A stretch of DNA of 64,000 nt from Lotus japonicus (taxonomy: Eukaryota > Streptophyta > Magnoliopsida > Fabales > Fabaceae), in NCBI RefSeq assembly GCF_012489685.1, contig NC_080043.1:10418501-10482500 (forward strand), given 5' to 3'. Every line of letters starts with the position of its first letter. Positions within the stretch are counted from its first letter, which is position 1. This document shows positions 12,874 to 22,802 of this stretch, one piece after another. A program made the position numbers and the translations under genes. Under the pieces are notes generated by a model. The model had not been told where the DNA came from. It searched no databases and saw nothing but the letters and a program-made list of their open reading frames with translations.

Positions 12874-13599
12874 TTAACTAAATTTCGTGGACAGATCAGT
12901 GAAATTATCAATGGAGAAGGGCGGTTGTCGAATGAACCACTGCATCGCCATGCCTTTGAACGTGGAGGGCAATAATCGACATTTTACCGCATCCGTCGCC
13001 CCGCCGATCACCATTTTGGTATTGAAATATCTAAGGTGCTCCATGGGATCAGATTCGCCCGAAAAGGCGTCTAATGCCATGGTTTGCAGGTGCTTTGGAA
13101 TGTCCACCCTAGTGATGGCTGGAACAAAAGGTTGAAATTCAACTACATCCTCCGCCTCCAGGCGTTGTTCTTGCTTAAAATCCTGCCGCTGAGTAAGATA
13201 CTCAACTTGGGCTTGCAACTGCTCGTTTTGGGACTGCACCTTCTGCAAGGTATCTAACATTTGTTGCAAAGCCGCAGGCGTGATACCTGTCACTGCCTCT
13301 TGCGCTCTCCGTGGAGCAGTGGTTTTAAGATCTTCCAAATTGACGTAGTTAGGCGGCGTTGAACGCCGCCGCACACCTGGATCTGATTTAGCGATCAGAT
13401 CTGAAGGTCTTCCCAGAGCTGCATTCACCAATGACGCTGGCGACGGCGCCACTGAGTGGACCCCCTCCGAGGAAGCTTCCTGCTCTTGCTCATCCAGTAC
13501 GGGACGGTTGGTGTTCCGTCCGCCGCCGCGACCGCCGTGTCGACCACCACCGCGCCGGCGATGATCGCGTCGACCCACGCCGCATGAACGAGTCTCCAT
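12874..13599 (-). pseudogene. Truncated gypsy gag (N-terminal part)
   Basis: 241 codons starting METRSCGVGRRD with an Arg/Gly-rich N-terminus, a short coiled region (LQKVQSQNEQLQAQVEYL) and the beginning of the retrotransposon Gag core (MALDAFSGESDPMEHLRYF, AMQWF, FTDLSTKF). The frame ends abruptly at the point where the Gag core normally continues, and no zinc knuckle follows. This is the only sense-strand coding remnant of the 9237-14033 element. It lies just downstream of the primer-binding site, as expected for gag. Confidence 0.85.
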
Positions 13600-13643
13600 G
13601 GCTCGTAATTCCTCCTTCTGTCACCGGAAGAGTTAAGTCAGAG

Positions 13644-13658
13644 CCACAGACGGCGCCA
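13644..13658 (-). other. Primer-binding site of the non-autonomous Tat-like element
   Basis: On the minus strand it reads TGGCGCCGTCTGTGG, one base inside the 5' LTR. The same type of site, with one early difference, adjoins the 5' LTR of the second Tat-like element (27335-27354). This fixes the orientation of the element as minus. Confidence 0.8.
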
Positions 13659-13659
13659 A

Positions 13660-14033
13660 TGTTCTGTACTAGGGCAAGCTTACACAAAAGAATGACAGAA
13701 AGTAAACCCTAGCAGAGCACTAAAATAGCTAAACTACCATAAAAAGAATATTCTCATTAATGCTGAAAAGTTGGTTTCGTACAAGTGGATGACCTCCCCT
13801 TTTATAGAGGGGGTGGTCATGATATGGACCTTTCCTATATTTGGGCCTGACAATCAGGGCCCAAATCCCTGTACATATAAGACAAATCCAAAGGAATCTT
13901 CCAGCTGGCTTACGGGTCCACCTAAGGATGGGCAAAGAAGCTCGTTGTGTCGTCATTCCCGCCGTGGCTGTCTTCAATCGTTTATTGTTCATTTTGGGCG
14001 GGCATAATCTCCTTTTATGTCCCGCCCAGTCCA
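13660..14033 (-). repeat. 5' LTR of the non-autonomous Tat-like element
   Basis: 374 bp, starting tgttctgtactagggc and ending cccgcccagtcca. It directly abuts the right CAAAT target duplication in the P450 exon. Confidence 0.95.
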
Positions 14034-14468
14034 CAAATGTATTTGGATGCTTGAGTTAAAGACCTGCTAGCAAAAACAGAGTCATGGGTCTTGAGGATTA
14101 GCTCTGCTGTTTCAGGGGACGAAACCACAATGGTTGGGACCTGTCCTAGCTTTAAGAACATGATGGGTCCATATTTTTTGGCAAGCTCGTGAATGGAGCG
14201 GTGTGGGAGTTTACCCAGCAGGTGGAGGTTGCCTATAATTGGCAGAGGTTTGGGACCTGGTGGATATTTCCTACCATTTTTATGTTCTTTTTTATTTAGA
14301 AGCAGGGCAAGTGACAGAATGAAAAGTAATATCAGAAAGAGCAAGGGAAAGGCAGGTATAGCTAATGCTTGAGGTAACATACTTGCTTGATTGAGGAATA
14401 GAGACAAGGTTTTGGGGAGTGTTAGTTGTGGTTTGAACTTATGTGATTGCATTGCATGATGTATTTAG

Positions 14469-14478
14469 GTATTTATAG
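14469..14478 (-). promoter_or_regulatory. TATA box of the P450 pseudogene
   Basis: Minus-strand ctataaatac, about 18 nt upstream of the first in-frame ATG and about 90 nt upstream of the second (14380). The spacing favours the second ATG as the original start, since transcription normally begins about 30 nt downstream of TATA. Confidence 0.6.
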
Positions 14479-14854
14479 TGGAGAATCGTCAAGTACACAC
14501 AAATGAGATATAATTTTTTTTCCCGCTCTTTCAATCAATAAAATAATGGTAATTATGTTTTTTTAATAAGCCAACATGATTTAATGGGAAGCTCAAAATG
14601 TACCCTAACCTAATACAAAGAAAGAAAAAACATAAGGGGCAAACAATGCTTTTTAGCCAAACTAGAAATGTTGGAAATCAAGTGTGAAGGGGGAGAGAAA
14701 AAAAATAAGGATAGTGAGGGGGTCAGCAAAAAAAATTAGGATGTGCTTTTCCTACTAACTTTTTGAAAAAGTTAGGGGAGCTCTCACAATATGTCTTTAA
14801 AGAATTTTTTCCCCTTTTATTTTAAAAAGTTGTCATCATAAAAAATGGGGAGAT
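14479..14854. other. P450 upstream region
   Basis: AT-rich sequence, no ORF of note. It ends in a purine run atggggagat, immediately before a TG that begins a copia-type LTR, so its last part may be the 3' end of that element's interior. Confidence 0.4.
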
Positions 14855-16050
14855 TGTTAAGTTCAAACGTTATATTTCTATCTAAATAATCTCATGTTTT
14901 GAGTGGCAACAACGTTTTTGAAATTATTGTTGTACAACCTAGCGTGGGATACAAAACTTTCTCTAAACTCTATTGTCTCCGACTTTCATGAAAATCACAT
15001 ATGACTTGTTCTACTAACGTCTATACATCATAATCAAATATGGACAAGTAATTAATGTCCACTAACTTGACCGGTCCACAGAAGAACTCGTTGTCTACAT
15101 TCTTGAAGTTACAAGTATTGTCTGATCAAATTTTCATCGTCTAAAGCCTGCGTGGAAATAGTTGAAAAAGTTAAAGTGCATCACATGAACTACAAAGTCA
15201 CATAAAAAAATAAAGTGAAAGTAAAATGTTCTCATACATATCACATCAAACAACTATCTGCCTACTGCAAACTTTCACTCAAAGAGGAAAGATCCACTGC
15301 AAAAAGCGTCTACCTACCTTTTGTATCACAATTCAGGAAATATCTATGATCAAAGTACATCAAACAGGCAAAATCCTTATATGAAAAGTAGATAGTCGTT
15401 TGAACAATTGGACGGTCAACTAACTGAAGAGTACAGACGATGCAATACTATCTGATCAAAAGAATGAGTATAAAAAGAAGACTTATACATGTGAAGAAAC
15501 AAGGAAGTCATATCTGAAAAGAATTGAAAAGTGAGAAAACGCTTTAAAGTCTCAAGATCGAACTCTCTCATCTTGATTTCTTAGAGAACTTACAAGTCAA
15601 ATCTCTCAGTGAAATACTTTTAGTACTCCTTAGTGTCAAATCTTGTATCATACTAAAAGAGTTGCTAGTACTTAAACTTTCGACATTCCTCTTTCTGAAA
15701 AGAATCAAAGTAGAAGAAACATCATTTCTTTGATTTAGGAGACGACCTTGACAATACATGTTAAAGGAGAAGTACTTGAGAATCTTGTTTAAGAAGAATT
15801 CCTTGAGAATACTTGTGAAGGAGAAGTCTGTGATACTTAGCTGATATAGTGGAAAATCTTGGTGGATACCAAGGCCTAGACGTAGACCACTGATTTAGGG
15901 TGAACCAGGATAAATCTTTTGTGTTTTACATGCTTTAGTTCTTTGTCACTCATATCTTATCCACTGCAATTTCAATCATTTGAAAAAGGTTTTAAAAAAA
16001 TTAATGTTTGTTTTAAAAAGTAGGGCTCCTGTGTCCCTGCATTATTTCTC
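14855..16050 (+). mobile_element. Copia LTR, second family, right end uncertain
   Basis: The sequence starts tgttaagttcaaacgttata, right after a polypurine-like tract. It includes, at about 15900-15960, gtgaaccaggataaatcttt, which matches the reverse complement of a segment in the SIRE LTRs. A related start occurs at about 44130. These point to a plus-strand copia LTR of a family related to SIRE. The 3' end and a target duplication could not be fixed. The only ORF inside, 63 codons, is not meaningful. Confidence 0.55.
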
Positions 16051-18835
16051 AAGAAATTTGAAGACTTTGATATTTTGCTTTGAGCTCTTCATTGATGTTT
16101 TTGTGAATGACTTAAGCTCTTAAAAAACATGTTTTATTGTTCATGAGTTTGAAACTTCAAAAATGATAATTATGGTCTAAAGCTTGTTTTGAGGATTTGA
16201 TGATGTTACCTGTCTTCTGATTATTTGCTAATTAGTTTTTGAAGAGGAAAATTACTTGTTAATTGTTGGGGAGGGTCCGAGAGCTCCATGCAGATTTTGG
16301 TGATTAAAATATCTTTTTAAAGCTTAGATTATGTGCTTGATAAATTGGTTTGAAAATGGAAAAGTTGTGCTTTGAGTTTCTAGGAAAAAAAATTGATTTT
16401 GATTGGTTCTTGAACTTTAAAACAATGAGAGAAATTTCTAAGTGAAACTTGTTGAAAGGCTTTTGAATGAGTAGTTTGTAGTTTTTATGACTTAACTTTC
16501 TCTATTATAACCCAAATTGCGTGAAACTAATTTCAAATTAAAGGTATCTGAAAAACTAACATTTTATTTGAATTTTTTTATTTTCGATGTCTAATTTGGT
16601 CCCAACTGCTATTAGAAGTTGATTCATATTTCTAGTCGGATGCATCCTAACAACCAATGCTGTAGAGAGTATAATATAACTCTTTTTATATAAGTCCAAA
16701 TTGTGTGAAATCATTTTGTATGAAAGCTAAAACATACGAATTCAACTAGGAAAACTTTCTTAATTTTTAGAAGTCTGGTTTGGTACCCTATATTTTTGCA
16801 AGATTCCCTTGATTCTTCTACTTTCACTTTGAACAGCCCTAGTATTTGATTTTTAAATCAATCCACTAATGTCCAAATTCTATAAAATTTATATGGTTAG
16901 AAAGATTACTTCAAGAGCTATCATATGAAAAATTTCATATTTTTATTTCAAGTGTTTTAAGTTGATGAGGATTTGTGAAAGACTAGCTTGCTTGAGTTGC
17001 TTAAGTATTTTTAAAGTCATGAGGCTTTTGGAAGTGAGAATGAATTTGTATCTGACTTGTGGTAAAAGGAGTTTAGAAAGGTGTTGATTAAGTTATTTTC
17101 CTATGTGATATGCATCCAGGGAACCTTAGGAGCTTAACTTAAACCCTAGCCTAGAGAATAGAGTTTAAGTTGTGAAGAATGACTAAGTTAAGTAGTGTAC
17201 GTGAAGGATACAAATGTATTGGTCCAAAAATATCACCTTGTATATATTTCAAAAAAAATAAGCGATTCACACCCTATTTTTGTTGGTGATAGTTAGATAA
17301 TCAATTTTCCTTGGGAACAAGCAGATCATTTGTGAATTTATTGGATTGAAGGGCATGTTGGTTCTTCAATGGATGTCCGTATGAATTTGTAATTATTTTT
17401 CGCATTATTATTGATGAGGGATGACCTAAAAAAAACCAAATAGAAAAATTCGTAAACTTTTGGTTTACGGTTGTTTTAGTTGTACTAAAGTTTGTGTAGT
17501 ATAAACCAGAAGAGAATGAAGGTAATTTTTGTGCATTTTGTCCCTAAAATTACTCATGTAATACAAAGATATTTCACATTTTCTTCATTCATGATCCCAA
17601 TGTGGTATATTTGAAACTTTATAAGTTCCTATGAGATTTAGATGAATATAATGCATTCTCAATATTAATTTTGTTCTTCTAGGCAAAAATAATTTGCCTC
17701 TTTCAAAGCCTTCAATTAATTTTTAGTACCTAATATAGTACAAACATTTGCTTTTTAGAATACCAAGGAAGAAAAATAGAATTTATCTTTAATAGTATGC
17801 GTAATTGCACAATTTGCGAGACAAATTAACATAGTCATTTACAGTGGTGACATTAGAAAAATCATCCATTTTTTATAAAAGAAAAAAAAATACTATGAGA
17901 AAAAAGTACTACTTAAAAAAATGTAATAAAATTAACGCTCAAACAAATATACGCTCATTTGGTTAAAAACACAAGAACTAACCTACAAATTATATAACGT
18001 AAAAAAAAAACTACAAATTAGACACAAAAACTAATTGATTTGAGTCAATATTCCCAAAAACCAAACTGAGCATACAACGTGAATCTCATTGCTCGTCACT
18101 TGTCAGATCAATATTCATTTAGATCCAAGAACACCGTGGATCACAAGAACAAGTTTATATCAATGACCTGCAAAATATATATTATATATTCCCATGGACG
18201 CAGTATCCGCATAAAATCATGATCGAAGAACACGCCTTTCAATAAAAAAAAAAAAAATCGGAACCACGTGAATACACGCCTTTCCAAGAAAAACGCATAA
18301 TTGAAATATATGATTGTATATTTAATTGAGTATACCAAATCCTGCAGCACAGGTGGCATGGGTTATATCCCATGCTTCAAAACCTGGCACTCACCCTCAC
18401 CACCTCATTAACTAAATATGTCAAAAATGAGAGAAATGAGTGTATGATATGTATTTTAACAATATATATAAAAAGACTATAAGAAAAGATAATATATAAA
18501 AAGAACTAGATATAAAAAAAATATAGAAATGAGATAGAAGAGAAAGAAAAGAGCGAATATACTACTATTCAACTGAGTATATATGTTTACTTTCGAAAAT
18601 ATTTTTTTAGAAAGATGAAATGATATTAATAATGGACTCCAAAAAGGAGAAACAAACAGAAGAAATATAGATTCATATGGAAACAAAGATCACGTTGCAG
18701 TAAGAATTGAAAGAGTGAAGGATCAAGAAATGAAAAGAGGAAAATGAGACGTGGAGTACATTAAGAATAACATTGAGAAATATTAACTTACATTAAATAT
18801 GTACTCATACATATTAAATTACTAAGGAAATAAGT
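16051..18835. other. AT-rich noncoding DNA with a diverged repeat
   Basis: No gene recognised. Around 16500, 16690 and 16870 there are three diverged copies of a sequence of the form ccaaattgtgtgaaa followed by AT-rich bases, roughly 190 bp apart, possibly a decayed tandem repeat within an old element. The last bases, TAAGT at 18831-18835, are the left target duplication of the next element. Confidence 0.4.
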
Positions 18836-19159
18836 TGTTCCATTATGAACATTGAGATGAGGTATAGTACCTAAGTTGTAAGGAACGGGATATGAGATTC
18901 CTTGAGAGAATGAGAGCGTAGCCACTTTAGAGAGAGAATAACTGAATTTCAATCTTGTTATTTCATAAATGAGCCAAGAGTCCTTTAAAATTAATTAGTA
19001 CCCCTCCCTTATTTATAGTTGGGGGAGTTGGGCTTAGCGCCTCTAAATCATCCTAATGGGGCCGGTTGGGCCTCCAGGATGAAGGCCCAAATCCCTGGTC
19101 CGCTCCTCGCCTTAGGCCAGCGCTTCTGGGCGAGGGACCCTAGGGTCTCGCCCAGTCCA
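18836..19159 (-). repeat. 3' LTR of the complete Tat-like element
   Basis: Starts tgttccattatgaac and ends tcgcccagtcca. It is closely similar to 27357-27675; small indels account for the length difference. Confidence 0.95.
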
Positions 19160-19896
19160 CAAGTCTACAAGACACCGAGCTCGAAGCATGAGAGTTAAGT
19201 GTGTCTTTTAAACAGAAGAAACAAGGCGATGGCCATAAGAAGCTAACTAGTGCTAAAAAATAAGGTCTGAAAACAAAGAACAATTGCCAACATGGCTTGG
19301 TAATTTAAAGCTTAAAAATTTACATTTCAGATGTCTTGTCACGCTCCCTTGGCAGACCAAGTCAACAAGCAAGTTTGTGGCGGTGACGCTCGGTCCGCCC
19401 GCCCTGCCATAGTCATGCATGTGTCCTGAATCGTGACCCCTTGACATGTGTCGAGCCTTCGCCGCGCATTGCGCCCTGAAGTGATACATAAGTCAGCGAA
19501 TCCAAGGAATCTCAACCGCTATCTTTGGAACGTCCTTTCGAATCACAGTAGAGCCTGGCAATTTGAATTCGAACCAATAAGCTTCAACTGTTGTAGCCTT
19601 TCGTTTAATGCATTATTTTTCCTCTTCCCGAAACTCGCGCTGCACTCCCTGGAGTAATCATTTTATCCTGCCACGTCAAGGCACGATTCCCCAACCGCTA
19701 CTCTCCCTGACCTTTAAATCCTTTCCCCTTCCATCATTCACCTCTTTCCATCAACTGTTCCCATATTCATTCCTGACTCTCACACTGGTTCCCTTTGCCG
19801 ATCTTGCGAACTTAAAGCTCCGGCCCCTCTTGCTCCTCTTCTCACAGTCCTTTCCTGGTTAGTTTCTTATCCTCTCTTTCTCCTTCTATTTTTACG
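19160..19896 (+). promoter_or_regulatory. Upstream region of the decayed antisense gene
   Basis: Noncoding sequence between the LTR and the antisense ATG. It is pyrimidine-rich toward the gene, as in the other Tat-like element, and both share tcctggttagttt shortly before the ORF (about 19855 here, about 10147 there; one base differs). No TATA box as clear as the one at 9965 is present. Confidence 0.4.
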
Positions 19897-22002
19897 ATGC
19901 CTTCCGCAGGGGCCCGTTCCTCCGTGGAGGAGATCAAAGCCCATCGCTTTGCAACCTTTGCCACTCTCCCTTCCCCCATCTCCGAGGCTCCTAATCAGGG
20001 GGTTCTTGACCAACCATCAGAGCTTTCTACCAGCGGATCCCTTTCTGACCTTGCCCACAGGGCTGGTGGGCTTTGCTGTTCTCCGCTATTAGAGGGCCTC
20101 CTTCGCACTGCCGGCTGCCAAGAGCAAGATCACCCTTGGCAACACCGTGTGTTTAATGACCCCAAGTATTCCCACTTCTTCTTTGTATACGAATACTTGT
20201 TTCTTGATCTTGGTGTTAAACTTCCCTTTTCACCCAAGTGCTGTGTGACATTAACGTTTCTCCTTGCCAACTTCACCCTTGCTCCTGGGCCTATCTGAAG
20301 TGCTTTGAAATTCTCTGCCGCAGCGTTGATGTGGTGCCTTCCCTTGCCCTCTTTTCTTTTTTCTTCGAAGCAGATCCCCGATCTCTGGAGACCCATGGTT
20401 GGGTCATTCTAGTGCCCCGGCCGGGCCGCGAACGATTTGCCCCTTACCAGGTTGGCTCCGAATCTTGCCTGGCCCGCCGGTACTTCCGGGTCATCGTCCA
20501 CCCTGCTTACCCCTCGTCGTTTACACAGAAGGATGGGAAGGCCATTTTCCCTTTTTATTGGACACAGTGTCCCAAAACTACATCTAATTCTCTCGAAACG
20601 CGTTCCTCTTCTAGAGAGAATTTCGCCATTAGTGTCTTATCCCAACTTCCTCTTTTCAGTTGCGCTGACCTGCTTGGCGCTCCCCCAGGATCCAAACTGT
20701 TTCCTCGATTAGGTTTTTCCTTTTACCGCCTTCTTCACACCTTCCTCTTAATCTTCTTCGCTTCTGATGACTCTTTCCTTTGTTTTTCAGGGAACATGAA
20801 GTTTTATACTTCTGAACTGCTGGAGGCCTTCCTCTACAAGAACATTAAGGCACCTTCTCCGGCCCAAGTTGGAGAGAAAAGACGAAGCTCGCCGACGGGC
20901 GAGGGCTCTCCCTAGAAAAAGAAGCTGGGTGAGACAGGCTCCCAAGTCGCACCTCTGACTGTTGCGGGCGAGGGACCCATCGCGTCCGCTTCGGCTGCCT
21001 CGGATAGCACACGTGACTCCTTGGTGCCTGATCATCACGGCGAGGCGAACACTCCCCATGTTGTGGATACCTCTTGCCCCTTGACCTCGATGGCGGGCCA
21101 GCAGCCTCCGTCCTCTGACCGCCCGCCATCTCCTCCACCCGTCCAGACTACTCACGATTCACCACCCCCCAACTCTCCTAGGGTTGGTGGCGAGGAAAAG
21201 GAACTTCCCTCGGACCGCCCAAAGGACCCCTCCAGCATCTCTTCCGCCGATCCCTTCTCCTTCTTACTTTCTCACCCTAACCTTGAGAAATTGAGGGAAG
21301 TACCCAGCCAAAACCAGCAGGAGATTGCCCAAGAAGCTGTGTCAAGTTTTCTTCGCGCTGGCTGCCTGTTCGCCAAGGTGGCTTGGCAGGCTCGGCCCCT
21401 CACCGGGATTGCGGGGCTCCGCCAAGAGGTGGAAAAGCTGCATTCCATCAACCATCAAGCCAACGAGACCTGCTCCAAGCTGTCCACCCAGTTAGCCACT
21501 GAGGTGGATAAGACAAAGAAGATGTAGAAAAAACTCGCGAAAGCGAAGCTTGCACAGGTAGCGGCGGACGAGAAGGAGAAGGAACTTGAGAACCAGGTTG
21601 AGAGACTCCGTAAGGACCTTAGCGCCAAGGAGGCCATTATTGCTTCTCAGGAGGGAAACCTTGCTGCTAAAGATAAGGAGATTGCTGATCTGCGCGAAGG
21701 GCTGGCGGCCAAAGGTGAGTTACTTCCTGAGGCCCGGTCAGATTTGGAATCGAAATGCAAACTCTTGGCCGAGAAGGATGCCTAGGCCATCGCCCTGGAA
21801 GAGAAGATAAGGAGAGAAGCTGCTTTCGCGACGGCCAACGAGCGTATCCGCGGCTTCCTAATTTGTAAAGCTCATGTCAAGCACCTCCATCCAAATGTCA
21901 ACGTTGAACCCCTGGGAGTTTTCAAAAGGATTACCCCTGCCGGACTGGTGGGTTGGGAAGATCCGCCGGAAGTTGCTCACGTTGACCTTGGAGACGCTGT
22001 GG
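19897..22002 (+). pseudogene. Antisense gene of the complete Tat-like element, decayed
   Basis: Homologue of the gene at 10256-12390. The conserved block FFFVYEYLFLDLGVKLPFSP, then CQLHPCSWAYLKCFEILC and FPFYWTQCP, is split by a frameshift near 20240-20290. An intron (20713-20790, 78 nt, ending tgtttttcag) falls at the position corresponding to the intron of the other copy, and here too the flanking frames join. Downstream come a Pro/Ser-rich linker and a long coiled coil (about 21420-21840) rich in Lys, Glu and Leu. In-frame stops occur at about 20913, 21525 and 21783, and the frame ends near 22002. Function of the family is unknown. The gene is broken here. Confidence 0.75.
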
Positions 22003-22802
22003 AATAAGAGAGAAAAATGTAATGTTAACTTGTTTGAAGTTATTGTAACGCTTTGCACTTCTTAATTTTATTTAAACTCTTTATCTGTATTTTTACTTTC
22101 AAGTTTGATCGATTCAGCTTTATTTCTTTACGTTTTATGTTTGTTTTAGCATTTTTCCGGAGTTTTTCTTTTCTCTCAACGCCCCCCATAGTTTCCTTGT
22201 TCCTGAATTACGTTTGACGACATTGATGGTGTGCCTTGTTTAACTAGGACTTCTGCTCAATTTTTGAACTGAGGTTTTCGTCACACCAATATTTCCCGTA
22301 AGAGCAGGTGTGGCCTCGCCGGTTTTGCCCCGGCGAGGACTTATTGTTGCTAGGGACCCAATGGTCATATAGGTTTACCCAGACTTATGCCTAGTTATGT
22401 TCGCGCGCCCATATTTCGGAGGGATTTTTGGGATAAGAAGCTTATCCGCACACATCGCCGACGAATGACGGCGAGCTGCTTCGACTTTTCCGGAGCGATC
22501 CCCAGACTTCAAGGTCGTGTTGGGATCGCCACCTTTAGCGAATTTTTCCCACCTAGCTCTCGCCGCAATTCAGTGTGATTGAATTGCTGGATACAATTTT
22601 TGTATTTTCAATCCGACGTGATAGTCAACAAACACCCCAGATGGAGAACAAGAACGTGTCTTTGTTTTTACCATTTAGGCGTTTTGGCCAACAAACTCTC
22701 GAAATGGAGAACAAGAACATGTCTTTGTTTTTACACCATCAATCTTCGCGAGACGCGCCTAGCTGATCATCCTCGCGCCGAAACCAGCTCCCTGTCAATC
22801 CT
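22003..22802. other. Noncoding spacer between antisense gene and pol 3' end
   Basis: The region follows the antisense stop and precedes the end of integrase on the other strand. It contains a short direct repeat of ggagaacaagaacatgtctttg type at about 22640 and 22703. No ORF with a recognisable domain. Confidence 0.45.

Larger units (their letters stand above)
9237..14033 (-). mobile_element. Non-autonomous Tat-like Ty3/gypsy retrotransposon
   Basis: The element is 4797 bp long with two near-identical 374 bp LTRs and a perfect 5 bp target duplication CAAAT (9232-9236 and 14034-14038). The primer-binding site lies inside the right LTR, so the element reads on the minus strand. Its interior holds only a truncated gag (minus) and an antisense gene (plus); protease, RT, RNase H and integrase are absent. 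It must have moved using enzymes from a relative, possibly one like the element at 18836-27675, or lost pol after insertion. The near-identity of its LTRs suggests a fairly recent insertion. It sits inside the P450 exon. Confidence 0.93.
8597..14452 (-). pseudogene. Cytochrome P450 (CYP71-clan) pseudogene split by a retrotransposon
   Basis: Three pieces of one P450 gene lie in order on the minus strand. The N-terminal piece (14452-14039) has a hydrophobic anchor, the proline hinge YPPGPKPLPIIGN and the FASR segment. The second (9231-8877) has the helix C motif YGSYWRNVTK and runs to GAFDLQ. The third (8704-8597) is the extreme C-terminus, with [15 protein letters not shown], ending at a TGA. 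Pieces 1 and 2 join in frame once the 9237-14033 element and its CAAAT target duplication are removed. Between pieces 2 and 3 the I-helix, the ExxR region and the heme-cysteine loop are missing, so the enzyme cannot be active. The second Met (14380) is the likelier ancestral start: the first Met lies under 30 nt from the TATA box, and the hydrophobic anchor directly follows the second. The C-terminal signature resembles CYP71-type enzymes; the exact subfamily is not assigned. Confidence 0.9.

Noticed and set aside
13431..13712. Plus-strand ORF opposite gag
   Set aside because: Shadow of the Arg/Gly-rich gag codons, continuing into the LTR.
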